Assembly (NCBI GenBank): GCA_017893485.1
Contig: CM030363.1
Coordinates: forward strand, 177,043,744-177,107,743
Origin: Hemerocallis citrina
Taxonomy: Eukaryota; Streptophyta; Magnoliopsida; Asparagales; Asphodelaceae
Length of the DNA stretch: 64,000 nt
Direction of reading: 5' to 3'
Shown: piece by piece, positions 1 to 12,622 of the stretch
Layout of the letters: each line of letters opens with the position of its first letter
Position numbering within the stretch: position 1 is the stretch's first letter
Notes under the pieces: generated by a model
Databases searched by the model: none
What the model was told of the DNA's origin: nothing
What the model saw: the letters and a program-made list of their open reading frames with translations, nothing else
Translations under genes and position numbers: made by a program

Positions 1-848
1 TCAAGGGTCAAGATAGACGGAGACTCGGCATTGAAACGTTTTCCAAAGTACATGCAGGGGATCCTCGACCATCTGCTTCAACTCCAATAGAGAAGCACTC
101 ATTTTCACGATCTTGCAGCTACTGATGAAGTGCATCAGGAAGAGTTCTTAGAACTGGTCAAAAGAAGAAACATAGGGTGACCGAAGTACCACTCTCATCC
201 TGATCTCTTTAGGGTGGCTGGGAAAGTTCGACAGAGAAGTGCATTAGAAGCTTTGCGTTAGAAGCTTTCTAGATCATCATGAGGGTTTTAAAACTCTCGA
301 TGTGATCTGTAGGATCGGCTTCACCATCGTATGACTCAAAGGTGGGAGGTTTAATGTTTTTTTGGGATGTGTGCTTCGAGAATAGCCCTGGTAAATGGAG
401 GTCAGATGGGGGTGCTATCCTCCACCTCGGTGACCCCCTTCTTTCCGATTTGATTGATGCGGTCTTTAAGTTTTCGAAGGCGACAGAGCAGCAGATCTTT
501 TCCTCCCTTGAACCAGGTTGACCCGTAGGATTCTTCTTCTTGCTCAGTCCTAGGGCGTGGAGTACTTGTCTCGCGGTCCTTCTTTAGGGCACCGTGGAGG
601 GCCCTAAACACTTGATTGGTGAAGTGTTGGAACTCAGCCAAGGTCACAGGCACATAATCTTCTCTGTTGTTCCTGGGTTCTCGTTGACTGAATGTTGTAA
701 ACCTCCTCTTGCGTCTTTGTCCCCATGGTGAAGGCGTTTGATGGGACCTCCAGTGCTCGGGAGAAGGATACCTCTGGTTCCTATGGCATTCCGAGCGGGA
801 ACCACAATCCCGGGAGCGTTTCTCGTCTAGGCACTGATGAAGGTCCAC
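1..848 (-). pseudogene. gag N-terminal half of T1 (broken)
   Basis: A 148-codon reading frame starts at 848 and runs to 402. It has the arginine-rich, low-complexity leader typical of Tat gag, with 'TLAEFQHFTNQVFRAL' matching 'MRAEFQDFRNKVFRAL' of T2. Below 402 the frame is lost, but translations in other frames still recover the conserved capsid block (SASLLELKQ near position 90). Gag forms the cytoplasmic particle that packages the retrotransposon RNA. Stops and indels make this copy non-functional. Confidence 0.65.
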
Positions 849-1044
849 CCTTCATTCCGAGCATTGATGACATCGTGGTGGTCGACCGCTCAGGAGGCAC
901 CGAGGAGGGGGTTGATGTGCGAACCAACCATCTGTTCTCGACCGAACCGGCTCAGGACGATGTTGTTGGGATCTTACTGATGCAGCCCTGTTAGGGGAAG
1001 GCTGCTACTATGACGAGAGGATTGTCTTGGTGGCTGGCATCAAT

Positions 1045-1720
1045 TGCTGCCTACTCTTTCTTTGGAGGTATGGCTGAAGGTGTTTTTGGTGTATGGATAT
1101 GATCGTAGAGGTATATCTATACCTTTCTCACAGATGACTCCAATTTTGTTGATGCTAACTTCGGTGTGGGAGAAATCAAATATAAGTTCTATTATTGAGG
1201 GAGAACGCAACGATCTGGATTATTGAGCATGATCTGATTCTGGCTTGTTGGAATTGTCTGGAAACCTACAAACATTCTCTCATCGCAAGTTATTCCGGTG
1301 TAAGATCCTCTGACGCTCAAGTCAGTCACCAGAACAATGATTAAAGTTTTTTGGTGGAGAAATATGAGTTACCTTTGAGTGATGGAGGTGGATGGTATTT
1401 ATAGGCTAGAAATCAGTTATAGAAGATAGACTTGAAATGTATATTCCACTAGTTTATTTACAAATTATTGTGGTAAAGGGATAGAATTAGTAACCAATCT
1501 CTCATTTGGGGGATGCGACTGACAGTTGTGATTGGCTTGAAATCCCCTTCTTCTTAGTCAGTAAGCAAGCTTTAAATGTTGATATGGCTGGATCAATAGG
1601 CCTAGAGTAGGCCTATATTCTTCCAGTCAGCCCATTATTGCTATAAAATTATTGTACTACCCATTACAGTTTTGAAATGCGTGCTAGAATTAAATGACTT
1701 CAATTTTTACCAATATCACA
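1045..1720 (-). repeat. 5' LTR of T1
   Basis: Read on the minus strand the LTR begins TGTGATATTGGTAAAA and ends GGCAGCA, giving TG...CA termini and about 676 bp. Directly downstream (minus strand, about 1020-1044) is ATTGATGCCAGCCACC, a degraded version of the primer-binding sequence seen clean at 19050 and 46757. The LTR interior reads like the T3 LTR ('gacttgagcgtcagaggat' type block). The start is supported by similarity to T3, not by a second LTR. Confidence 0.6.
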
Positions 1721-2156
1721 TCCTTACTATTTTTTTTTGAAGAAAAGGTGGAGTATGGCCACCCTGTTTCATTAATAAGGTATTAATAAAACAAACTCAG
1801 AGTACTGAGCCCAATACAAGGTCCTACAATCATAACAAAAGTACATAACCTCCACCCGAAACATGGGGATGGGACAAAAGAAGACCAGAATGGCCGCAAC
1901 ATACATGCGCCTAAAAAAATACATCATATCCCCCCAATAAATCCTGGGGCGGTGCGGATCTATCACCAGTAAAATGCCAAGCTGGCTATCAGTCAATCGT
2001 CGGACCGATCTGGACTTCATCATCATCAAAATCCTCAACCAGGAATACGCTCGCTATCCTCCCCCTGGGACCTGCTGCGGCCACATTAGCCCAAAATGAA
2101 ATGAAATGCATAATGTGAGTCAAATTACCAGAAATATTATTACAAGTTCTGCGAAA

Positions 2157-5100
2157 TTAAAATTTATTTTTGTCTAGCCAAAGACCCCAGGTCGTTGCGG
2201 CGATAGTGATATACCATGCTTCTCTCATATTTCTTCTCTTAGTAGCAAATTTTGAACCTACCCACAGGTCCTCGTACACGCTAGGGTACTGATTCGTCCC
2301 CAGGGCGCTGAGTACCTCAATGAGTATCGCTTTGCTCCTAGGACACTGTAGAAAAAGGTGTTCTTTAGTCTCTAGGGCAACGTGGCAGAACCCACAACGA
2401 GAATCAACATTCGGTTGGCGTTTAATGAGGTTTTCTTTAGTCAAAATTGCATCGTTCAGCACCAGCCGTAAGAAAACTTTGATTTTTAGCGGGGCTTTCG
2501 TCCTCCAAATGATGTATGACCACTTTGGGGTACATCCCCTAAAGTGAATGCGGTTATACAGGGAGTGAACGGTGAACGAGCCATTTTTTCCCAATCCCCA
2601 AGATTTCTTATCTGGACCCTAAGAGCAACTAATTCTAGCGTTGGTGATGTAGGTCTGAAGTTTCGTAAGTCTAAGCTGAGAGCCCAGGTCTAGCGCTTGT
2701 TTATAGGGTGGTTTCCATGTGCCTCTTTTCTAGGCTGCGGCCACAACGCAGTGTGGTTGTGACGCATGATCATATTGATCAGGGAACAGAGCTTTAAGTG
2801 TGTGGTCAGCACACCACTTATCCCACCAGAATCTGGTGAGTCTGCTGTTACCGATAACTGATGTCACACAGCTAATGAAGGGTTCATAGGCCTTAGCGAT
2901 TCCTTTCCAGAACCAGGAGACATGTGGGCCTACCCTGAAGCCCAAATTTCTCATTCCATTCCCATGCAGGTATCCCTGAACAAAATCTTGCCACCCTTCT
3001 CCACTAGGGTGGAAAACTTTCCACCACCATTTACTCAGTAAAGCAAGATTCATATCTCGAAGATCAATAATACCTAGTCCTCCATGTATCTTTTTCATGC
3101 ATACCTTCTCCCATCTGATAAGGTGATCGACGCCTCGATCTGGGTCTGCCCCTTTCTATAAAAACCGTTTTCGAGTCCGGTCAATTCTCTGAATTACCTA
3201 TCGCGACATTTCAAAGAAGGGCAAATAATAGGTTGGAAGATTTGAGAGGACTGCATCAATAAGCGTGACTCTCCTTCCCAATGATAGGGCTTTACCTTTC
3301 CAACCTACTAGATGGTTCTCAACATGGTCAATAATGGGTAGCCAATCCGGCTTTTTGAGTTTCCTGAGTCTGAGTGGCAATCCCAGGTACTGAATGGGGA
3401 AACTCTCGGTGGAGCAGTTGAGAATTGTGGCATATTCTAGTGCCTCCTCTGTTGTCAGGGCAATGGGTATGAGCGCACTTTTGTGGAAGTTAACCCTAAG
3501 GCCAGACCAAGCTTCAAAACTATATTGTATTCCTTTGAAGGCAGTTGTTTTCCCAAGGCTTGCCATTACCAAATAGGAGAGTATCATCTGCATATTGGAG
3601 GATTGAGCAATCTTGGCGATTGACTCCCTTGGCCACCGGTACGATACAACCTGCTCTACTGTAGTTAGCCATCATGGACCGAAGTACGTCTTCCACAATG
3701 GTGAAGAGAAGGGGTGAGAGCGGATCTCCTTGTCTGAGGCCCCGTTTGCACGAAAATGGGTGGCCCAACACCCTATTTACCAAAATTGCAGTTTTGCTGG
3801 TGTTAAGAAATGTGTGGATCTATCTGATCCATCTGTCCCCGAACCCTTCTTGCCGCCAGCGCTTGCAGAAGACAATTCCCATTCAACCGAATCATAAGCT
3901 TTCTCGAAATCCAGCTTCAGGAGGTAGCTCTTAGCATTCGATGTGTGGCATTGGTGGATAGTTTCTTCAGCTGTGGTTATACTGTCTTAAATACATCGTC
4001 CTTTAATGAACCCCTTATGATCATGACTAATGAGACCATCCATCACCTTTCCCAGTCTATTAGCGAGCGTCTTGGTAATGATCTTGACAGAGCAGTTATG
4101 GAGACTAATAGGCCGAATGTCTCTCACTCGCTGGGAGTCTTCTTTCTTAGGAATCAGCACAACCTCCACAAAATTAATTCTCCCTAATTGAGCTTATGGT
4201 CGTAGAAATCAGCGAACACCTTCAACAAATCACCTTTGATTTTTCTCCCAGAATGTCTGATAGAAGAGCATCGGGAAACCATCAGGACATGGAGCTTTGT
4301 CTTTTCCAAGTTGTTGGACTGCCTCCCAAACTTCCTTCTCAGTGAAGGATGCTTCTAGGGATTGCATCATAAGGTCGGAGTTGCCCACCGGATCCTGCCA
4401 GAATTTGTGGTGGAGAGGGACTTTCAAGTCCGCTTTGTGTCCAAAGAGAATCTTGAAATGGGACTGGAATGCCATTCTGATATCCTCATCACCTTGGATC
4501 ATTCCAGAGTCCGAGTGGATCGAGTGAATGAGGTTAGATCTATGCCGGGCACTGGCTATTCGATGGAAGAATGCTGTGTTTGAGTCTCCCTCTTGAGCCA
4601 CGAAATTCTGGACCTGCTGTTGCCATTTGATTTCCTCAAGCCTATAGAGTTGCTCAATTTCCTGTATGAATTGGAGCAACCTATTTCGCTCTTCCTGTAG
4701 CAGGTTTCTAGTTTCTTCAGTTTTCTCAAGTTCCTCAACACCTTCAAGAAGGGAGTCTTTTGCCCTCCATATCAGTGCAAATCTGGTCCGGTTCCATTTT
4801 CTGAGCTTGCCCCTATGTTTTGTAATTTTTTCACACCATATTGCGGTCGCTTCAGTCCCCGTACTAGGGCGAGACCAACTCTTATAGACCATGTGCTAGA
4901 AGCCTTGGATTTCTAACCATGATCTCTCGAATCTAAACTTTGGAGATTTCCTGGGTTGAACTTTTCCTGAAGATAAGATAATAGGTACATGGTCCGAGGT
5001 GGGTTTAGGAAGTGATTTAGCCAAAGACAATGGAAATTTGGTCTCCCAGTGAGTGGAGACCAATATCCTATTTAGTTTAGCTAGAATGGGCGACGATTGC

Positions 5101-5653
5101 ATGTTTGACCAGGTAAAAAGCCTACCAGAGATGGAAATGTCAACCAGTTCCAGGTCTATGATAACCTCATTAAATGCTTCCCTATTAGAGTCACAGGATC
5201 CTCTTCCTCTGTGTTCTGAGGCGAATCTAGTGATGTTAAAATTGCCCCCCACCACCTAGGGGTGTGTCAGTGTGCTTGAATTGCTCTTAGTTCTGTCTAG
5301 AAATCCATCATAGAGGCAGAAGTGTGTGGCCCATAGACCACCGTAATTGATTGAGTCCACAGGTCGGCTTTACGTTGGAGCAAGACCGACAACGAAAATT
5401 GCTCGTAGAGCTCGTCTAGGAAACAAAATGTTTCGGGGTTAAAACCTAGAGCGATACCCCCAGATGCCCCAACAGATGGGGACATTCTCCATTCAGAGAT
5501 TCGAGTTGCCCCCAACCTACTAAATCGAGACATGTGTAAGTTTGGTCTCTTGAAGACCAACAATGTTAGCTTTTGATTTGGTGATGACCACCTTTACCAT
5601 TTCCCGTTTGCCTCGCCTACCCATGCCCCTAACGTTCCAGAAGAGAACTTTCA
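2157..5653 (-). pseudogene. LINE ORF2: endonuclease, reverse transcriptase, zf-RVT (broken)
   Basis: The natural start is the Met at 5653 in MKVLFWNVRGMGRRGK, the canonical start of the plant LINE endonuclease. The domain continues through 'VGLQETKL' (about 5560) to 'GNFNITRF' (about 5250) and 'SDHVPI' (about 4985). The RT follows: 'VLIPKKEDSQRVRDIRPISL' near 4160, 'GLRQGDPLSP' near 3740 and the catalytic 'QYADDT' near 3600. A zf-RVT segment with 'RCGFCHVALETKEHLFLQCP' ends the ORF. ORF2p nicks the target and primes reverse transcription on it. At least six frameshifts or stops separate these blocks, so no intact protein is made. Confidence 0.9.
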
Positions 5654-5729
5654 TTAACTACCGTTAATAGTGGGACCATGACTCGTTTTGGCGAGCGAGT
5701 TCGAAATGAGGCTAACTCTCTCGCTCTCC

Positions 5730-7444
5730 CTACCCTCTAATTTTGTTGAGGAGGAAAGCGTTCCTATCAGTATCGCTGACCGCAAGACCACATATTTTGG
5801 CTAGACTGAAAATCTCGGTACCAGTCATGAAGTTAAAAACAGAAGCTAGGAAGGAACATGTACCTTCGTCGCTTGTCTTAACCGATTTAGCGACTGCAGC
5901 AATCTCCAAATAGTCGTCTAAGGACTCCTCAATAGCCCTCTTGGCGACTTTGTGGAACCTAAATCCTGTACCCCCTTGAGAAGAGACAGGAACCATTGGT
6001 TGCGAGGGAGAGAATGTGGAGGGTACAAATTCAGGGAGATACCAGTTGGCTCGTCAGCCAGCCCCTCAGAATCAAACGACTCTCCATCCGAATATGTGTA
6101 GTCACCTTCGAGATTTAGTCTATCCTCCCGATCGTCTTCTTCGAAGTGGCTCCTCGCCCTCGGAGTCAGGTGTCCCAATATGTTCCCCTAAGGCAAGAGA
6201 CAAGGCGGGGATACAATTAATAGAATTTGTGCATATGGGCCTACCCAATTCAGCATTATTTTCCCCCTCTGTCGACCTGGGCCCCTATTTGGGCCCAATT
6301 AAAAGGCCCACTTGTACACCTACTCCTTTCGAATCCAACTCTGAGCCCATTCTCCTCACTTCTGTACTGTATCCCTTTACCACTTTCGAAACCGCATAAC
6401 CTTCCATACTGCTGCGACTCAACTTATCGTCTTTGTCAGCAGGAGAGCAACGTGGCTTCTCCAGAGTGGTTGGCGGAGCGTTTGAGGGCACATTGAGCGT
6501 GGTAGTCGAAGTGTTAGGTGTTAGATACAAAGTGAGGGGGGATCTCAATGCTTCATTGCTATTACCCTTAAGGTTTTTACCCCTTTCGTGTCTCCCTTTA
6601 CCCTGTACCTCTTCCCCCACCTCTCTGACACTGAGCAACCTCTCGCTCGTCCACTTACCCAAAGTGGCGCTCTCCCTAAGCAGCTCCCGTCCCAAAGCTT
6701 ACAGCTTTTTCTCTTTTGGAGATCGACTTTGCCTTGGGTCCAACTCTCTGTCTATAAGCGAACCCTCGCTCGTCGTCTTCCCCAAAGTGTTGCTCTCCCG
6801 TAACCGCTCCCATCCCAAAGCTTGCACCTTTTTCCCTTTTGGAGATCGACTTTGCCTGTCGTATCTAAAGGGGTTCTTGCCATTTTTAGTACCTGTATGA
6901 ACTAGCTCCCTTCTCTGTTCCACTCTCCGCAGCTCCTCACCAACTTCAAGGAGTTGACTGCCACTTTGCGTTACCTTTGGCCCCCCTTTCCATGGCATGC
7001 TTCTGACTCGGACAAGCTTACCAAATCTGGTAATGGATCTTGCTCCTCCATCTTCCTTCCATCCTGACCGTTGGATCCATTGGTTGAGGCTCGTTCTCGA
7101 CCAGCGGTGAACGACACTGATTTTTGAAGATCTGATCCCTCCGTCGCAGGGTCCGCCCGAACCTCCTTCCCTCTTGCCGCTTTGATGAGTTCTCGGTGCG
7201 CACACTCAACTTCATGAGCCCCATCTAAGTTTAGTTCCCACTTCGGTGAGACTACCTGCTTGTAGGAGCGACCGTCTCTGAGGGAGGGGGGAGGAGTTGG
7301 GGACGTGATGGACAGGGGCTCCGTCTCTGTCTCCGCTCGTTTATCGAGCAAAAAGTGAATGAGGTAGGCCTCCTCGAACGAGAAAACTTTTGCAAAACGG
7401 GACATTAGCGGAGCTGCACCAACCAACTCAGTTAAACTATTCAC
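5730..7444 (-). pseudogene. LINE ORF1-like region (broken)
   Basis: Upstream of the endonuclease on the minus strand, open segments lie at 7444-6971, 7205-6699, 6695-6285, 6178-5918 and 5996-5730, in shifting frames. The translation is charged and low in hydrophobic residues. It contains a 41-residue tandem duplication around 'SRSPKGKKVQALGWERLRES' and ends in a segment with 'DTDRNAFLLNKIRG'. I see neither the DUF4283 domain nor the CCHC knuckle common in plant LINE ORF1 proteins, so the assignment rests on position. ORF1 proteins normally bind the LINE RNA. Confidence 0.5.
6642..6857 (-). repeat. 123-bp tandem duplication in LINE ORF1
   Basis: Two copies start at 6642 and 6765 (ctcgctcgtc...), with matching ends gatcgactttgcct at 6721 and 6844. 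The 123-bp spacing keeps the reading frame and duplicates about 41 residues. Copies differ at roughly one base in seven, so the duplication is old. Confidence 0.8.
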
Positions 7445-7839
7445 ACTTTCAAATTTAAGTCATATCTACGATCTGTACCACCAAATTAAATCTAAGATGA
7501 AGGAAAATATTTACGGCACATGTTTTATCTTTATAAACTCCTCCATTTATATAATTTGATTTTAATTTTTTTTTGAAACAAATTCAAAAATTGCATTTTG
7601 ATTTTGGGATCACCTTAATTTCTCACTTCCCTCCAAACTAAACAGGCCTGTAGTCGCAGGATGAAGAAAGTATTGCTTTAGGATTCTTGCCACCTGCATA
7701 GATTCCTCTGTTCCTCTTTCTTCTTCAATCAACCCAAAAACCACCTCAAGGTTTTGAAATGATTTTGAAGTTGGTATACTCTAAACTTAGTAGTGGCAGC
7801 AAAAAAAGCTCTTTGCCTAAAACCCACATGGCCCCTATA
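7445..7839. other. Flank between LINE and PIF element, no gene seen
   Basis: The stretch is AT-rich, with poly-T at 7567-7575 and no coding signal on either strand. The LINE 5' end probably lies somewhere in 7445-7640. The last 200 bp should be continuous with the sequence right of 17512 if the PIF/Harbinger boundaries are right. Confidence 0.5.
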
Positions 7840-8303
7840 GAGCATCCCTCGTCGTTCGGTATATTGCCATTTTTTGCATAACATGGCAAAAAACATCTGT
7901 GCACTTGTTTGTCGTTTTGCCATTTTTTGTAAAACTAGGAATAGTGTGCTGCCAAATTTGATAGCACAAATGGCGAATGTCAAATTATAGAGGACGAAAG
8001 ATGATCATTCGTATGGTAAACTTATTTTTTTATTTTATTTGATCGTTATTTTGTCTGATCAATCAATTTAGCTTGTTATTTTTTTTATTTGTTCGTCCGA
8101 TCAGAATTTTTTTAAAAATTTGAACGGATGATATAAGAAGTTCCGTCCATTCAAATTCTAAAAACAATTGAAAGGGACGAAAGAAGAACTTTTGTTCCTT
8201 TAATTTTATTTTTTATAAAAAAAATTGGGCATAAATTCTCTCCTCACATCCTCAACATTATAATTTCATTTTTTTCGGCTATTCCAACAGCTATAATTGT
8301 ATA
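7840..8303 (+). repeat. Left terminal and subterminal region of the PIF element
   Basis: It starts with the GAGCATC terminus and then has GTCGTTCGG. Further in are 'ggacgaaagatgatcattcg' (about 7983), 'cgtccgatcag' (8093) and 'gggacgaaagaagaac' (8172). These are diverged copies, in both orientations, of the motif repeated at the right end. Such subterminal motifs are normally the transposase binding sites. Confidence 0.65.
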
Positions 8304-8762
8304 CTAGTGTACCCCTGTGTAAATTGCACAGAATTTACCGAAAGATGTCTTAAATTTAACTAAATTATGTTAAAGGGTAGATTAGAACATCATTAAGACT
8401 CAATAAAAAATTCAGCATGATGGTTAATATCAAAATATCTTTAGTGATTTTCCTTCCCCACACTTCAACATGATGGTTAATATCATCGAGTGACTGAATT
8501 CTTCTCACGTGAACATCACATTTCGACCTACATAAAAAAGAGAACACGAAATGAAAATTTAGTTAATTGCATAACATTAAAAGTCAATTACTTATATAGC
8601 GGCATGAATCAATTTTAATTGATATAACTAGATACATAAATGAAAAAAGAATAACTAAAGTTTTGATAAGTTCTGAGATACTTAAATCTAAAAATATTGT
8701 GTGTCAGTAACTATTATTTAAATCATTTGAATATAATAATGATTGTAAATGACATATACCTT

Positions 8763-9775
8763 TCAATTGATTATCATGGAGTTACACGCTGTTTGAAGAA
8801 CTTCTTGATATACCATATTACGTGTACAATCATTAGTCTTTTCGTGATCATTTGAGTAATCTGTCAGTAACATCTCCAAGCCAGCACGGGAAGTGCAATG
8901 CAATAATGCTACATACAATTGATTGTGTATAAACACGTGTATTTTTAGATAAACCCCAACACTATGGAGAGTTTGACCCTGACTCGTGTTTATTGTTAAT
9001 GCCAACTTTACAGAATCTGTCTTCTTCTGAGGACAAATGGTCACCTGGTTGTAGGCGACATGCTCATTCGTTGAATCACAACTGTCTCACCTGTATACCT
9101 TCCCATAATATTTGTAGCTATAGTAATTTTTTCTCCCAGAGTATGAATAGTAAGGCGTGTCTCATTGCAAAGTTCTAGAGACTGATTCAAATTTCTCAGT
9201 AGTATAATTTGTAATTCTTGCTTCAGTTCTAAACAATGATTTGACAACATGCTCATCTTAATTTTATGTAGAAATTCGGGCACATGCATATCTTGCTCAG
9301 TTGTGCCATTCGGAGTATGATCGGCTGAATCTGCACTTAAGTAATTGACCACATTTCCTGGAACCATAGACAAAATATGAGAATTAATGGTATCAATTTC
9401 TTTATTAGTAGGTGCTAGAATAGCATGTTTTTCAAGGAAGGCTGAGTCATTATATCTAGAACTAATATTATGATAAATAGAGTCTATCAAACCTTTTAGA
9501 CCATCATCAATTTTAATTAAATGGCCATTTGATATTTGTTTCCAATCATGTTTAGAACCTCCATTATAAGATTTACTTGGAATTTTAGCTTCTCCCACAT
9601 CTAAAATCTACTTTGCAAATTTCTTCTGTTCATTTTTGCTAACATGATCGAGTGAACTTTCCACCAGTCTCATGTTTTTCGTCAACTTATACACTTTTCA
9701 TGAAAACCAAATATGTGATCTTTGTAATGATGCAGATACCAAAATAGTTTCTTCACCTGCATACGTCTAGATTGG
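8763..9775 (-). pseudogene. Helitron PIF1-like helicase, C-terminal part (broken)
   Basis: From about 9680 to 9640 the minus strand reads 'LTKNMRL' followed by 'ILDVGEAKIP'. Next come 'AILAPTNKEIDTINSHILSM' (about 9420), 'LLRNLNQSLELCNETRL' (about 9200) and, in another frame, 'INTSQGQTLHSVGVYL' (about 8960) and 'QLYVALLHCTSRAGLEML' (about 8900). This is the motif order of the helicase half of plant RepHel proteins. Normally it unwinds DNA during rolling-circle transposition. The N-terminal Walker motifs and the Rep nuclease are absent, and frameshifts and stops interrupt what remains. Confidence 0.85.
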
Positions 9776-12430
9776 TGTAGGAACCCTTGCCAATTTTCTA
9801 CAACACTCATCCAGATTGGTGCAACAATGCTAGAAAAAAAATCATAGATTTATAAATATGCTTACATTAGCATGATTGTAGTCAACTACAAAGTCCAACC
9901 AATTTAATTGCTAAGCATACAGTGAAATTTTCTAAACCACAATCATACATTCGAACTGTGTCAGTCCCTAAACAATTGGTATAATTTATAAGGAACCTTG
10001 AGGTGCATTATCTCAAGAACATAGCAAAGCTGAAGGCCATGAAAGGGCAGAATGACAGTGTATTTAGTTTGAGTAGGTGTCGATCAAGATTTTAGAAATC
10101 CTTAAATAAAGTATTTGGTACTCATGTAAGAGCTATATATTCATTAGTTAGTTGCTAAAACAGAACATTCCTACATACTCCATTACTCAAACAAACCCCA
10201 TCAATTTAATCCCTACAAATCAGTCAAAAAATTAGTTTGAAAATTGAAGACCCGAAAACCGAGTTTAACAATTTATTCTCATCATAAGCTAAAGATATTC
10301 AAATTGAGCAACCTGAAATGTTTTTTCAAGCAAATGCATGAAAAAAATAGAAAGAGTAATGTCAAGACACAAAGGACTGCAATCACATACCATTAGCTCT
10401 TGTGAGGAAGAAATGGTTAAGTTAATGAAATCTTTTGATTCCCTCATACCATACTCCTGATACCATATTCCTGATATTTTCTTCTATAATGAGATCTAAT
10501 TTGATTTGCCTTATGGAGGAGTAGATTGAGGAATCAACAAAGATTATATTTTGATCCATGTAACAAAAATTATATATACCATGTTAGTGAACCAATTTGA
10601 AAACTCAATTCGTAAGGTATTTTTAATGACTTTTTTTCTAATAATACTCATGTTTCGAGAGAATAAATTAGGCTCATAATGAGGATGGTCAATTTTAGGA
10701 CGCATATTGCACATGTTGGACTAATGGTGTGGACATCAAATTTGATCCATCAACATATTAACATATGCAAATACATCATACTGAATAAAGCCAACAAAAT
10801 AAATGAATCGAAATTCATCAAAGCAGTAACAAAACAGAGAAAACCATTTACTTCAGTTCAAGCATACTCTTGCTCTAGCCTCAAGTACACCAATCAATGC
10901 TAAATGATCATCAGTCTTTTGGTGTTCTTGTTAACAAAAACCATATAACAATTATTATCAAATATATTTGGTCCTTTATAAGTTATGTATACACCAATTA
11001 CAAAAATTTCAAATATCAAATTATGCTAAAGCTAAAGCAACAATATAGTTATAAGTAGATTTAACTAAGCAGATTGCTTAACGTATAAAATTCACTAATA
11101 ACGCATGCAAAATCACACTGCACTATTAAATTCATTATTGTTCAAGCCAACTCATTCAAATATAATGAACATCATCCCATTCTTACAAATATCTGGGCTA
11201 CAAATGACAATCACTCATAAGCAATGAAACATATGTATTCCCGTATGCCTACAAAAATTGCCAGCACTATTTGTCATTGCAAAGAATCAATAACTCAAAA
11301 ATCCTCAATCTTCAAAAAAGTAGATATCATCAAAATTTCACAAAATGAGGGTTATACCATTTCTAGATGTATGAAGTAGTCATCTAGATCCTTCCAATTA
11401 CCTACTTCATCTAAACCCCTACTCATTAAAAAAATAAAAAAGAATTACCTTGACCGAGCTTGAACTTAAATGGCATCCCCCGATCTCGGCTGGAATTAAA
11501 TTGTGTCCCATCAAGCAACTTTTCAGTGTAATGCATTGCACCCAAACCATCAGAAAATATCAATCAATCAGACCCTAAAAATTATTCAAAGAAATCTATA
11601 TAATAAAACAGAAGACAATTCAAAAGAAAGCTATCAAGTGGCTCATCTTCAATTGGAATGAAATCAACAATCCAGATTTATGCTCACAAAAGATATTTTT
11701 CTGCCCATTACTGTAGCTACAACAGCCATATTCGGATTTATACTTTATGTTGTGTGAAGTAGTTGATATTTGTTTGGGTTCTGAAATTAATTAACCTTTA
11801 ATCACTACTTTTAATTAATTAAGAAAAGACTAATTAAAACCACACTAATCTTAATTAAGAAAAGTTTTAATTGTTGTGGTTTAATTAGTCTTTTCATAAT
11901 TAATTAAAATTTAGGGATTAAAAGTTAATTCGTTTCAATCTAATTAAGCTTAATTAACTCATCCAAAATATTAGGGATTAAGCTTAAATAAAATTAATTA
12001 ATCCCTAATTTTGGATTAATTTCATGTAAAATAAAAAATAAAAAATGTTTTAAATTACTTTCGCTACAGTATTACTACAACCAAAACAAAGCTAACATTT
12101 AATTATTGCTACAGTAAACATATAATCAACCAAAGCTACTGTTAAGAAATCAAATTCAAGGAATTAATTTCGCTATAGTGCTTTTCCCCCTTTTTATTTT
12201 TTTACAACCAACCAAACCACCCTTAATTATTTTAGTATGTAATTATTTTACGACATTCTAATTATTTTTATAATTTATTGTGTAATCACTAACTAGATGT
12301 TATTGCATATAAATGTTGGCCTATGTGATTTGTTAGTCAACTAGGATTGTATATATTTTACTGTTTACAGTGTTTTTCATATATTGGATCGTTCAGAAGA
12401 TGTGCCGTAGACACGTGTCCATGGGTAAAC
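9776..12430. other. Helitron interior, noncoding, no recognisable gene
   Basis: This AT-rich stretch has many short stops in all frames. A cluster of inverted and direct ttaattaa-type segments lies at 11790-12040, for example 'aattaatcttaatta' motifs on both strands around 11840-11900. I see no domain, no tandem array and no clear element terminus. Confidence 0.4.
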
Positions 12431-12622
12431 CTAGTAAATCAATAAAACATATTCAACCTCGTCGTCGAATTTGAGAGTGACCCAACCCTCACCCTCCTGA
12501 AGGAGCTTATTCTTGATGTCTTCCTTAGCAATCTCCTTCTCCTCGCTGACCTTAAGAGTAGGAGTGGCATTGGGGAGATGCATCATGTCCTCGCTCGTCG
12601 GCACAATAAAATCCTTGTCCAT
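12431..12622 (-). pseudogene. Captured first exon of an FKBP62/ROF1-type peptidyl-prolyl isomerase
   Basis: A 63-codon frame starts at 12622 with MDKDFIVPTSED and continues through 'LKVSEEKEIAKEDIKNKLLQ' and 'EGEGWVTLKFDDEVE'. This matches in order the N-terminus of plant multi-domain FKBPs (ROF1/FKBP62, FKBP65), where 'KVGEEKEIGKxGLKKKL' and 'GEGWxTPExGDEVE' precede the first FK506-binding domain. The match stops at DEVE, where the native exon ends, and AT-rich sequence follows. The 12630-12900 stretch looks like a retained promoter and leader. As a fragment it has no isomerase active site. It is best read as gene capture by the surrounding Helitron. Confidence 0.7.

Larger units (their letters stand above)
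1..1720 (-). mobile_element. Tat-type Ty3/Gypsy retrotransposon T1, 5' end
   Basis: On the minus strand this holds, in 5'-3' order, an LTR, a degraded primer-binding region and the first part of gag; the rest lies left of the window. Assignment rests on the gag segment, which has the same 'ADPTDHIESFKTLMM'-type block and 'SASLLELKQ' block as elements T2 and T3 in this window. Pol, which would confirm the Tat lineage through its second RNase H, is not visible here. The element is decayed: gag is broken by stops and frameshifts. Confidence 0.75.
1726..7444 (-). mobile_element. L1-clade LINE, decayed, near full length
   Basis: The minus strand carries, 5'-3', an ORF1-like region (7444-5730), an apurinic endonuclease (5653-4896), a reverse transcriptase (4892-3198) and an RT-associated zinc-binding domain (3098-2157). 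It then has a 3' UTR ending in a short A tract (plus-strand T9 at 1730-1738). The 3' UTR 'ggccaccctgtttcattaat' block is the usual one for plant LINEs. The tail lies directly beside the T1 LTR, so one element probably inserted at the edge of the other. Coding frames are interrupted many times. Confidence 0.85.

Noticed and set aside
10679..10903. 74-codon frame in the Helitron interior
   Set aside because: AT-rich, no motif, no neighbour evidence; expected by chance.
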